This document shows, in pieces, positions 7,690 to 15,318 of a DNA stretch of 39,554 bases. The stretch lies in contig JBIKXS010000029.1 in assembly GCA_044355655.1 (NCBI GenBank), forward strand, positions 1 to 39,554, read 5' to 3'. Source of the stretch: UBA3064 sp023258775. Lineage in GTDB: Bacteria; Pseudomonadota; Gammaproteobacteria; Burkholderiales; Burkholderiaceae_E. The translations under genes were made by a program, and so were the position numbers. How positions within the stretch are numbered: position 1 is the stretch's first letter; the number at the start of each line of letters is the position of its first letter. The notes beneath the pieces are model-generated. The model was not told the DNA's origin. It saw only the letters and a list, made by a program, of their open reading frames with translations, and did not search any database.

Positions 7690-8160
7690 CTAGTAAGGGA
7701 GTTGTCGCGGGCGCTTCGCCGACAGCATGCCGGTATTAACGCCCATCCAGTTAAGACCACCAAAAAGTCGGGCATGCTCTATCTTGACGCAGCGATCCAT
7801 CACCGAGGCAAGTCCATGTTCACGAACATAGTCATGAGCCTCGTGATTACAAACAGTGAGTTGTTGCCACAAGACCTTGGCTCCGATGACAAGCGTTTGC
7901 CTGGCAATGGGCATGAGTTCCTCGCTGCGGCGAAACACATCGACCATATCAATCGGCGTTGGTACCGATTCGAGATCGGGATAGCAGGTCTGGCCGAGTA
8001 CTTCCTTGTAGCGCGGATTCACTGGAATCATTCGATAGCCATGTTCAAGCAGGTACTTGCCAACGAAGTAGCTAGGCCGATGCCATTGTTCGCTGATACC
8101 GACAACTGCAATGGTTTTGCAGTTGGTGAGGATGCTGCGTAGTTCTTGAATGCTCGCCAT
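7690..8160 (-). CDS. CoA-binding domain protein (YccU-like)
   Basis: Small Rossmann-fold protein of 156 residues of the CoA-binding family. The nucleotide-binding stretch TIAVVGISEQWHRPSYFVG lies near residues 16-34, followed by GYRMIPVNPRY, CYPDLESVP, VDVFRRSEE and the C-terminal VMDRCVKIEHARL. The ATG at 8160 was chosen because family proteins start close to the Rossmann strand and longer versions would run into the divergent FAH gene. It lies 68 bp upstream of the sulfhydrylase start on the same strand. The family binds CoA in crystal structures, but no reaction is established. Confidence 0.85.
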   Translation of the reverse strand: MASIQELRSILTNCKTIAVVGISEQWHRPSYFVGKYLLEHGYRMIPVNPRYKEVLGQTCYPDLESVPTPIDMVDVFRRSEELMPIARQTLVIGAKVLWQQLTVCNHEAHDYVREHGLASVMDRCVKIEHARLFGGLNWMGVNTGMLSAKRPRQLPY

Positions 8161-8212
8161 GTCTGCATGGTATCGTAGCCTCTGACGAAATGACAGCCGC
8201 TCAAGGAGCCCT

Positions 8213-9199
8213 ATGAAGCTTGGCACACTGGACGACGGCACCCGAGATGGTCAGCTGATCGTGGTGTCGCGAGATTTGCAGCGAGCCCACTTAGCGACCG
8301 ACATCGCGCCGCGATTGCAAAGCGTACTCGATGACTGGCCCTTTCTCGCACCGCAACTTGCCGACCTCTACGAAACACTCAATCTTGGTAAGGCCCGTCA
8401 TGCCTTTGCTTTTGATCCGCAGCAATGCCTAGCACCCCTACCGAGAGCCTACCAATGGGCTGATGGCTCAGCCTACGTCAATCATGTCGAGCTATTGCGA
8501 CGGTCTAGACAAGCCGCTATGCCCGAACGCTTTTGGCATGACCCCTTGATGTATCAGGGTGGTAGCGACGATTTCATTGGGCCCTGCCGACCGGCACTCT
8601 TCGCTAGCGAGGACTGGGGTATCGATTTCGAGGCCGAAGTCGCGGTGATTGTTGACGATGTGCCGATGCAGTGTCCTCAAAGTGAAGCGAGCGAACACAT
8701 TCGACTCATCATGCTGGCCAATGACTGGAGTCTGCGACATCTTGTACCCGACGAATTAGCCAAAGGCTTTGGCTTTTACCAGTCCAAACCTGCCACCGCC
8801 TTTTCGCCGCTTGCGGTGACCCCTGATGAGCTCGGTCAGGCCTGGGACGGCGAACGCATGCACTTGCCGGTTCGCTGTTGGCGAAATCAAAAGCTGGTCG
8901 GCCAGGCGAACGCAGGCGAAGACATGGTGTTTGGCTTTGCACAGCTGATCGAACATGCTGCCAAAACAAGGCGCTTGCGCGCTGGCTCAATTATCGGGTC
9001 GGGCACGGTCTCTAATAAGGATCGCAGTCGCGGCTATAGTTGCATCGCAGAGACCCGTGCGCTTGAAACCATGGATCAAGGCTCAGCAAGCACAGCGTAT
9101 TTGCACTTTGGTGAACGCGTGCGAATCGAAGTGCTCGATGCTCAGGCCAACAATGTATTTGGCACGATTGATCAACAAGTGTTACAAAATCATCCATGA
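8213..9199 (+). CDS. Fumarylacetoacetate hydrolase family protein
   Basis: FAH-superfamily enzyme of 328 residues. It shows an N-terminal region typical of the longer bacterial homologues (MKLGTLDDGTRDG), the metal-binding acidic motif WGIDFEAEVAVIVDDV (about 140-155), LANDWSLRHLVPDE, FGFYQSKPATAFSPL and the C-terminal IIGSGTVSNKDRSRGYSCIAE. FAH-family enzymes cleave or hydrate diketo acids in aromatic catabolism; the substrate cannot be read from the sequence. The start at 8213 faces the CoA-binding gene across 52 bp. The stop overlaps the phaM-like start by four bases (ATGA), so the two are translationally coupled. Confidence 0.88.
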   Translation: MKLGTLDDGTRDGQLIVVSRDLQRAHLATDIAPRLQSVLDDWPFLAPQLADLYETLNLGKARHAFAFDPQQCLAPLPRAYQWADGSAYVNHVELLRRSRQAAMPERFWHDPLMYQGGSDDFIGPCRPALFASEDWGIDFEAEVAVIVDDVPMQCPQSEASEHIRLIMLANDWSLRHLVPDELAKGFGFYQSKPATAFSPLAVTPDELGQAWDGERMHLPVRCWRNQKLVGQANAGEDMVFGFAQLIEHAAKTRRLRAGSIIGSGTVSNKDRSRGYSCIAETRALETMDQGSASTAYLHFGERVRIEVLDAQANNVFGTIDQQVLQNHP

Positions 9200-9933
9200 T
9201 CGACAAAGCCTTTCAAATGCCCGGCATGAATGCCTCGGGACTTCCAAGCGGTACACAGCCCTTTGCTGATATGAGTCAGGGGCTTGCTTGGATGCAAAAC
9301 ATGTGGTCGAGCTATATGAATTCGCCAATGGCCCCCACGCTTGATATCGATGAACTTGATCGCCGCATCAAGGATTTAAAGGCTGTCGAGCAGTGGCTAT
9401 CGGTCAACCAAGCCTTGCTGAGGACCACGATACAAGGCTTGGAGATTCAACGTGCAGGCATGGCCGGTTTGCGCGCCATGATGGAAGCTCGAGGTGAAGC
9501 CGCAAGTCCATCGACGTTTGGCTCATCAATGCCGCAAAGCCCACCGAAATTCGGTGCGCAAGATGCGCTGCAAGAAGCTAACTCGTCGCCCGGGCAAAAC
9601 CATGCTGGAGCTCAAGCAAGCTTTCAAGCAAAGCCAGGCAATGCCGAGCAACATGAACACCCAGCGATGGAGCAGGCGACCCAATGGTGGGGATTTTTGC
9701 AAAAGCAATTCGAGCAACTCGCAAGCCATGCAAGTCTGAGCAAAACGCTTAATCCCGATCATGTTGAGGATGCCGGGAAATCCGTGGGCAAAGGCTCGGA
9801 TTTGCAGACTTCCGGTCTCCACAGACATGCTGATTCAGACAAGGCAAAGCAGCCTGGGCAAAACCCTCTGAGACAAACGCGGATCCCACGTGCGAAGACG
9901 CGAACAAAAGCAAAGCCTGGGACATCCATGTGA
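9196..9933 (+). CDS. phaM: PhaM-like polyhydroxyalkanoate granule protein
   Basis: The 245-residue protein has the PhaM family signature near residues 48-85: TLDIDELDRRIKDLKAVEQ, WLSVNQALLRTTIQGLEIQR. The C-terminus is rich in Lys, Arg, Ala and Pro, like the DNA-binding tail of Cupriavidus PhaM. PhaM is known to activate PHA synthase PhaC and tether granules to the nucleoid. A long Gln/Ser/Pro-rich, probably disordered region separates the two parts. The start overlaps the FAH stop by four bases; the end overlaps the FIST-protein start by four bases. No other pha gene is in the window. The organism is inferred to make PHA. Confidence 0.85.
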   Translation: MIDKAFQMPGMNASGLPSGTQPFADMSQGLAWMQNMWSSYMNSPMAPTLDIDELDRRIKDLKAVEQWLSVNQALLRTTIQGLEIQRAGMAGLRAMMEARGEAASPSTFGSSMPQSPPKFGAQDALQEANSSPGQNHAGAQASFQAKPGNAEQHEHPAMEQATQWWGFLQKQFEQLASHASLSKTLNPDHVEDAGKSVGKGSDLQTSGLHRHADSDKAKQPGQNPLRQTRIPRAKTRTKAKPGTSM

Positions 9934-11231
9934 GTGCGAGGCAAGCTAATCCGGGCTTTGCGCTTGGTCACGCCACACATTACGACTGGCGAATGGCCTG
10001 CGAGCTGGCGCTAGCGCAAGTGGAGAGCTGGTTCAAGCAACATCAGCATCATGCCTGTTTTGATGAACAAAGCGGGCTGGATCGCAGCTGGATTGGCTGG
10101 CTTTATGTCACACCTGCCTTTGCGACAGAAGCTAAAGCGATCCTAGATCATGTGATCGAGCGCACAGCCATCCGAAACTGGGTTGGCTGCTGCGCAGAAA
10201 GCGTGCTTGCCGGCGCTGCCGAATACAATGATGAAGCTGCAATTGCCCTCATGATCGGAACCCTGCCGAGCGCGAGTTTTGAAGTCTTTTCAGGGCGTCG
10301 CAAATCGGTCAGGCGCGCTGCATCAAAGCCTGCAAGGCACCCGACGGCTGAGGATGTCTCGACGGTCATACCAGGGGCAATCCATGTGGCATCAGACGAT
10401 GGGCCCGCAGCGAGCAAGCCTCAAGCCCTGTTACTTGTTCACGCCGACCCACAACTTAGTGAACTGAGCGAACTTCTCGACGAATTGAGCTCGAGGCACG
10501 ATGATGCCCAATGCTTTGGCGGTGTATGCAGCGGCTTAGAAGGCGATCTGCCGCAGGTGGCTAATGAAGTGCTTTTAGGCGGACTCTCCGGTCTTGTGTT
10601 TACCGCACAGGCTGGCATCAGAAGTGGCTTCAGTCAGGGCTGTCGAGCGATTGGTTCGCGACACCAGATCACACGAGGCGAGCGACATCTTGTTCGCCGT
10701 ATCGATGATCGGCCTGCCATGGATGTCTTGCTACAAGAGTTAGGCATTGGCCAAGACCAAGAAAACCGCCCGGCAGGATCAAGGGTTCTGGAAGCAATTC
10801 CCCGGGACAAATTGCAAGGTGGCTTACTTGTTGAAATCGCAGATCCTCAGCGGTCGGACCAGCCAGGCCATGTTCGTAATCTTTTGGGGATCGATCCCTC
10901 GAATGGAACGATCGCGATTGCCGGACAGGCCAAGGCAGGTTGGTCCTTGCGCTTTTGCACGCGCGATCCACGAGCCGCGCGCGCAGATCTCATCGCATGC
11001 TGCACCGCCCTCCGCGAATCAATCGAAGAAGCGGGGCAAAAGCTTCTTGCCGTGATTTATATCAGTTGCCTTGCGCGCGGCCAGCATCTCTTCGGTCAGC
11101 CAGGACTTGAAGGTCAATGGGTACAACACTACTTGCAAGCGCCGGTGATGATTGGCTTTCAGGCCAATGGCGAGATTCACCAAAACCAGTTACACGGCTA
11201 CAGCTCGGTCATGCTTGCGATTTGTGATTAG
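9930..11231 (+). CDS. FIST-domain sensory protein
   Basis: FIST N and FIST C domain protein of 433 residues without a signal peptide. The N-terminal part has WIGWLYVTPAFATEAKAIL and the core motif NWVGCCAESVLAGAAEY near residue 80. The C-terminal part has LLGIDPSNGTIAI and ends with a FQANGEI / HGYSSVMLAI motif. FIST domains are proposed to bind small ligands such as amino acids in signalling. No output domain is fused. The start is GTG at 9930, overlapping the phaM stop (GTGA). The last four bases overlap the convergent CarH-like gene. A role linked to PHA control is possible but rests only on position. Confidence 0.85.
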   Translation: MSARQANPGFALGHATHYDWRMACELALAQVESWFKQHQHHACFDEQSGLDRSWIGWLYVTPAFATEAKAILDHVIERTAIRNWVGCCAESVLAGAAEYNDEAAIALMIGTLPSASFEVFSGRRKSVRRAASKPARHPTAEDVSTVIPGAIHVASDDGPAASKPQALLLVHADPQLSELSELLDELSSRHDDAQCFGGVCSGLEGDLPQVANEVLLGGLSGLVFTAQAGIRSGFSQGCRAIGSRHQITRGERHLVRRIDDRPAMDVLLQELGIGQDQENRPAGSRVLEAIPRDKLQGGLLVEIADPQRSDQPGHVRNLLGIDPSNGTIAIAGQAKAGWSLRFCTRDPRAARADLIACCTALRESIEEAGQKLLAVIYISCLARGQHLFGQPGLEGQWVQHYLQAPVMIGFQANGEIHQNQLHGYSSVMLAICD

Positions 11232-12184
11232 TTGTCGACCGAGTGTTGGGCACGCCACTCGTCAAGCGCTGTGTGAATCCCTGCAAGATCAGAGAAAACT
11301 CGCACATCGGGCGGGGGACGCCTTGCCAAGATTGGGCACTGGCCACCAGCCCAAATCGCCACATGCTGCGCAAGCTTAGCCCTTAACTCAGCCAGCCCAT
11401 CAAGTACATGATTGGGGTTCATGCTTGCTGAAAACGATAAGGCAACAATATCGGCGCGTTGTGCACCAGCCGCCATGGTAATGTCGTAGATTGGTGTTTG
11501 GACGCCGAGCGATAAGCACCGACAGCCTTCAAGTGCGAGCATTGCCTCAGCCATCAAGAGCCCCAAGCCGTGGGGTTCTTGGGGGAAGGTCGTGAGCAAA
11601 ACCCGAGGCGATCGCCCAGGCCCGGGAATATTGCTAATCGCATTACGCAACACCACTTGCATCGACTCGGTGTAGAGATGCTCTTCGAAAATCTCAAATT
11701 GGTTCCTGGCCCAGGCATCACCAACCAGGGCATTCAGTGGCGCGGCAACTTCACGCACAAAACGGTCAAGGCCCAGACGCAATGCAGACTGACTAAGCGC
11801 CCGTCGAAGATCTTCAACTTGATGACGCTTAATCAAGGCCATATAACCGGCAAGATCATCACGCATCGGGTGGGTTTCGTCGAGCCTCGGGGTGGATGCC
11901 GACCGAATCTGATCAGCGAGCGTTTGCAATTGATCAGGCTTCATTCTCATGATCTTGCCTGGCCTATGCCCTGCGTCCATGAGGCGTCTGATCAAGCGCA
12001 AGCGCTCAACCTGTTCCACCGGATAGAGTCGTTCGCCCAAGGCGTCTCTCACGGGGTTGGGAAAGCCATAGCGGCGCTCCCATACCCTTAAAGTGTCTTT
12101 CGACAAGCCAGTATCTCGCTCAACGGCAGAGATACTTAACTGAACTCCCGACCCGACTCCCAAAACTTCCGCGCGTTCGTTCAT
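11228..12184 (-). CDS. carH: CarH/LitR-type B12-dependent light-sensing MerR regulator
   Basis: MerR-family regulator of 318 residues. The N-terminal winged helix (about 15-85) reads LSISAVERDTGLSKDTLRVW then RRYGFPNP. The C-terminal half is a methionine-synthase-type cobalamin module. It carries the two CarH hallmarks: W158-x9-E168-H169, which contacts the adenosyl group of AdoCbl, and E203-x-H205-x-x-G208, which supplies the lower axial His. Known CarH/LitR proteins repress as AdoCbl tetramers in the dark and release DNA when light cleaves the cofactor. It diverges from a nine-gene run with a 37-bp palindrome in the gap, and probably represses both sides. Light sensing is inferred from the retained residues. 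Confidence 0.93.
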   Translation of the reverse strand: MNERAEVLGVGSGVQLSISAVERDTGLSKDTLRVWERRYGFPNPVRDALGERLYPVEQVERLRLIRRLMDAGHRPGKIMRMKPDQLQTLADQIRSASTPRLDETHPMRDDLAGYMALIKRHQVEDLRRALSQSALRLGLDRFVREVAAPLNALVGDAWARNQFEIFEEHLYTESMQVVLRNAISNIPGPGRSPRVLLTTFPQEPHGLGLLMAEAMLALEGCRCLSLGVQTPIYDITMAAGAQRADIVALSFSASMNPNHVLDGLAELRAKLAQHVAIWAGGQCPILARRPPPDVRVFSDLAGIHTALDEWRAQHSVDN

Positions 12185-12205
12185 GTGCTGCTGCTTTTTT
12201 AATGA

Positions 12206-12242
12206 GCGAGTCAGATTTTGTCTATGACAAATCTTGACTCGC
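12206..12242. promoter_or_regulatory. 37-bp palindromic operator for the CarH-like regulator
   Basis: A long imperfect palindrome centred on 12224. The outer arms GCGAGTCA (12206-12213) and TGACTCGC (12235-12242) are perfect complements. The inner arms TTTGTC (12217-12222) and GACAAA (12226-12231) are also perfect, and three bases on each side between them do not match. It lies between the divergent regulator and the GPx gene and overlaps the -35 box of the plus-strand promoter. A multi-half-site operator fits tetrameric CarH binding. Confidence 0.8.
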
Positions 12243-12263
12243 GTTGAATGTGCTGCCTATTAT
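12234..12263 (+). promoter_or_regulatory. Promoter of the light-regulated lipid operon
   Basis: A -35 box TTGACT (12234-12239) and a -10 box TATTAT (12258-12263) are 18 bp apart. The -35 box lies within the right arm of the palindrome, so a bound repressor would block RNA polymerase. Transcription would start about 25 bp before the ATG of the GPx gene. Confidence 0.65.
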
Positions 12264-12295
12264 AGGAGCCACTTTAAACCCTGCCTACTAAATCG

Positions 12296-12880
12296 ATGAA
12301 CTTTAACGGGTTATTCAAGCATTTCAGAGCGTTGTGCTTTTTTGGACTGGGCACACTCACGCTCTATCCGGCGCTAAAAGCTCATGCAGATCAATGTCCA
12401 AGGCTACTCAACCATAGTCTGCCTCGGTTGCAGGATGACGTGCCGCAAAACCTGTGTCAATACTCGGGCAAAGTGGTGTTGATCGTCAACACTGCGAGCA
12501 AATGCGGTTTTACCAGCCAATATGAAGGGCTCGAACGGCTCTACGACCGCTATAAGCAAGCGGGGCTTGTCGTCATCGGCTTTCCGTCCGGTGATTTTGG
12601 TGGTCAAGAGCTCTCAAGCAACAAGGAAATTGCCGAATTTTGTACCAATACCTTTAACGTTCGGTTTCCGATGATCGCTAAAACCTCGGTTCGTGGCAAT
12701 ACGGCCAACCCTGTGTTTGCAGGCTTGATCCGTGAATCAGGTACCACGCCAAAATGGAATTTTTACAAATACTTGCTTGGCAGAGACGGTCGACTTGTGA
12801 AGGTTTATAGCAGTATGACCGGACCCGATGACCGCAGTTTCGTCCAGGACATTGAGCGAAGCCTTAAACAAAACCCTTAA
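12296..12880 (+). CDS. Exported glutathione peroxidase-family protein
   Basis: Thiol peroxidase of the GPx fold, 194 residues, with an N-terminal signal peptide (about 1-31, ending ALKAHA), so probably periplasmic. The peroxidatic Cys is C70 in NTASKCGFTSQYEGL. The tetrad partners Q104 (FGGQEL) and W154/N155 (KWNFYKYL) are kept. The usual FPCNQFGGQ reads FPSGDFGGQ, so the Cys often seen there is missing. It would reduce lipid or organic peroxides, which suits its place as first gene behind a CarH-type operator. The ATG at 12296 has no clear ribosome binding site; GGAG at 12265-12268 is too distant to serve it. Confidence 0.88.
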   Translation: MNFNGLFKHFRALCFFGLGTLTLYPALKAHADQCPRLLNHSLPRLQDDVPQNLCQYSGKVVLIVNTASKCGFTSQYEGLERLYDRYKQAGLVVIGFPSGDFGGQELSSNKEIAEFCTNTFNVRFPMIAKTSVRGNTANPVFAGLIRESGTTPKWNFYKYLLGRDGRLVKVYSSMTGPDDRSFVQDIERSLKQNP

Positions 12881-12992
12881 GCTTTGACTCAGGTTTGGAG
12901 TCTGATGCTTGAGAGCCTGCAAAACCGATCAACACGCAGCAATTCCCCGTGAGTGACAAGCAACCGTCGCCACGCTCCATGAAGGATGCTCT

Positions 12993-14324
12993 ATGAATAT
13001 TGCGGTAGTAGGATCAGGTATCAGTGGCTTATCGGCTGCATACTCGCTTGCCAAGGACCACCGGGTTGTCTTGTTTGAGGCAGATGCCCGCCTTGGCGGC
13101 CACACCAATACCGTTGATATCCAACTCGAAGGGATAACTCAGCCTGTTGATACAGGATTTTTGGTTTATAACGAACGAACCTACCCGGAATTAATCGCTC
13201 TCTTTAAGCATCTTAATATTCCGACAGCGGCAACCGATATGTCGTTCTCGGTATCGAGAGGTCCGCACCAAATGGAGTGGTGCGGCTCGAATTTGTCTGG
13301 CCTTTTCGCGCAAAAGCGTCACCTGGTATCGCCACGATTTTGGGGCATGCTATACGACATGTTTCGCTTCAATCGGCAGGCAAGCGAGCTTGCGCAAAAC
13401 ATGCTGCAAGCCACCTCGAACAGTTCGCTCGCCTTCGGGCATGCCATGCTCGATCAACCACTCGATTTATTTTTAGAACGCGAGGGTTATGGGGAGGCTT
13501 TCGCAGCCGATTACCTTCTGCCGATGGCGGCGGCCATTTGGTCTTGCCCAATGAAACAAATGCGCGAGTTTCCGCTTGGGACCTTTGTGCGTTTTTTTCA
13601 CAACCACGGCCTGTTGCAAGTCAGCAATCGGCCCCGTTGGTTTACTGTCGACGGCGGCGCAAGGCAGTATGTACAGGCAATCGCCAAGACACTGCCTGAC
13701 GTCAGGCTAAATACCCCTGTATGGTCTGTAGAGCAGAGGGCGAACGCCGCTGGACAGTTACGTCTTCGAAGTTCCGCAGGCGATGAATGGTTTGACGCCG
13801 TGGTGCTTGCTTGCCACGCCGACCAGAGCCTACGCATGCTCCAGCGGCCACGGCCGGCGCAGGCACAGCTACTTGCCTCGGTCCGTTACCAGGATAATCG
13901 TGCCTGGTTGCATTGCGACAGTCGTTTGATGCCGCGCTCACGCCAAGCCTGGGCTGCGTGGAACTACCTATCCAAACAGATTCGCAGCGACGCCTCTTCG
14001 CTCGATCAAACTGCCGTGTCAGTCACCTACTGGCTTAATCGGCTCCAGCCACTTGCGATAAAAACACCTGTCTTCGTGAGCCTCAACCCACTTGACGAAC
14101 CCAAGCCCTCGACCTGCTTTCAGGTAATTGATTATGCTCACCCGGTTTTTGACTTGGCCGCGGTGCGTGCACAACGTCAATTGCCGGCGATTCAAGGCGC
14201 CGACGGTGTTTGGCTTGCAGGCGCTTGGACAGGATACGGCTTTCATGAGGACGGCCTCAAGTCAGGGCTCGCAGTTGCCCGTGCAATTGAGCAGACGCCA
14301 GGCGCGCTCGCGCTCGCTGCTTAA
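12993..14324 (+). CDS. FAD-dependent amine-oxidase-like oxidoreductase
   Basis: FAD-binding protein of 443 residues. The N-terminal dinucleotide fold has VVGSGISGLSAAYSLA (residues 5-20) and FEADARLGGHTNTVDI, and the C-terminal FAD motif is DGVWLAGAWTGYGFHEDGLK. This family (NAD(P)-binding amine oxidase/desaturase-like) is commonly found with DUF1365 and a CFA-like methyltransferase in light- and singlet-oxygen-induced clusters. A lipid oxidation or desaturation role is plausible; no substrate is proven here. A ribosome binding site (GAAGGA) lies about 10 nt before ATG 12993. It is 112 bp behind the GPx gene, the largest gap in the operon. A small imperfect hairpin (12879-12910) is in that gap. 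Confidence 0.88.
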   Translation: MNIAVVGSGISGLSAAYSLAKDHRVVLFEADARLGGHTNTVDIQLEGITQPVDTGFLVYNERTYPELIALFKHLNIPTAATDMSFSVSRGPHQMEWCGSNLSGLFAQKRHLVSPRFWGMLYDMFRFNRQASELAQNMLQATSNSSLAFGHAMLDQPLDLFLEREGYGEAFAADYLLPMAAAIWSCPMKQMREFPLGTFVRFFHNHGLLQVSNRPRWFTVDGGARQYVQAIAKTLPDVRLNTPVWSVEQRANAAGQLRLRSSAGDEWFDAVVLACHADQSLRMLQRPRPAQAQLLASVRYQDNRAWLHCDSRLMPRSRQAWAAWNYLSKQIRSDASSLDQTAVSVTYWLNRLQPLAIKTPVFVSLNPLDEPKPSTCFQVIDYAHPVFDLAAVRAQRQLPAIQGADGVWLAGAWTGYGFHEDGLKSGLAVARAIEQTPGALALAA

Positions 14325-14386
14325 TGGTGCATGAACTAGCCGAGCAAGCTTTAGCGCAAGCAATGTCAGGCGAAAGAAGCGATTGA
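14324..14386 (+). CDS. Possible 20-residue coupling microORF
   Basis: ORF MVHELAEQALAQAMSGERSD fills the whole gap between the FAD oxidoreductase and DUF1365 genes. Its ATG shares one base with the upstream TAA (TAATG), and its TGA shares one base with the DUF1365 ATG (TGATG). The double junction suggests translational coupling through the gap, though it may be chance. No recognised family; predicted helical. Confidence 0.35.
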   Translation: MVHELAEQALAQAMSGERSD

Positions 14387-15318
14387 TGAGTTCTGCTCCC
14401 AGCGAAGACTTAAGCTGCTTTTTGGGGGAAGTACGGCATCGACGCCTCAGACCCGTTGAGCATCAGTTTACCTATCGCAGTTTTTTCTTTCGAATAAACG
14501 CTGGCTTGCTTGACCCTTTGCTCAGTAGCGAGGCTTTGCGGTCAGCGCCAAGCCTGAGCCAAACCGTCACACAAAACGAGTGCCATCGGTCGTCTACCGC
14601 GCTTAAAGGCCCAAGTCAGAAGGCCTCGCTTGTGTTCGGCTGCGCTTTGTTTCCGCTTTTTGGCATTAATTGTCGAGCCTTTATCAGCATGCATGCCAAA
14701 GATCATGGCAGCCCTTCATCGGAGCTGCCGCTGTCGGCATGGCTTTTGGGTCTTTTGAGCGAACATCAGCTGCCTCGACCAGCGAAAATTAGCTTAGTCG
14801 CCTATCCCCGTGTTTTCGGCTATCAGTTCAAGCCGGTCAGCTTTTGGCATTGCGAGGACGAACAAGGCAAATGTCTGGCAATCGTTGCCGAAGTACACAA
14901 TACGTTTTCAGGTCGCCACGCATACCTACTCAGCCCCAAATCAGTGCTCGCAGGTGAGGCAAAGACATTGAAAAATGGTCAGACACTGCAAACAGAGAAG
15001 CGCTTTGTCGTTTCACCTTTTTGTACGATATCAGGGTCATACCGATTCCGATTCTTTAACGATGAAAGCCATAGCCTGTCTCGCATCGAGTATGTCGACG
15101 ATCAGGGCTTATTGTTAATAACATCGCTTCGGGGTGAACGCATCAGCTTATCGAGCCGAACGCTCATTAAGCTGACACTGGCAATTCCCTGGCAGAGCTT
15201 ATTGGTGGTCCTACGAATCCATTGGCAAGCCCTCAAGCTCTGGCTAAAAAAAGTGCCCTTTTACGGTGCCCAACAAACACCTCCTCCGCCTCAATCCCTC
15301 CCAAGCCAAGGAACATGA
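14386..15318 (+). CDS. DUF1365 family protein
   Basis: DUF1365 protein of 310 residues. Family features are GEVRHRRLRPVEHQFTYRSF at the N-terminus, PRVFGYQFKPVSFWHCED in the middle, VAEVHNTFSGRHAYLL and the later EKRFVVSPFCTISGSYRFRF. No enzymatic activity is established for the family, but it almost always accompanies an FAD oxidoreductase and a CFA-synthase-like gene, as here. Residues about 55-85 look like a lineage-specific insert. ATG 14386 was preferred to the adjacent TTG 14383, with a GAAAGAAG purine run upstream. The stop overlaps the methyltransferase start (ATGA). Confidence 0.88.
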   Translation: MSSAPSEDLSCFLGEVRHRRLRPVEHQFTYRSFFFRINAGLLDPLLSSEALRSAPSLSQTVTQNECHRSSTALKGPSQKASLVFGCALFPLFGINCRAFISMHAKDHGSPSSELPLSAWLLGLLSEHQLPRPAKISLVAYPRVFGYQFKPVSFWHCEDEQGKCLAIVAEVHNTFSGRHAYLLSPKSVLAGEAKTLKNGQTLQTEKRFVVSPFCTISGSYRFRFFNDESHSLSRIEYVDDQGLLLITSLRGERISLSSRTLIKLTLAIPWQSLLVVLRIHWQALKLWLKKVPFYGAQQTPPPPQSLPSQGT

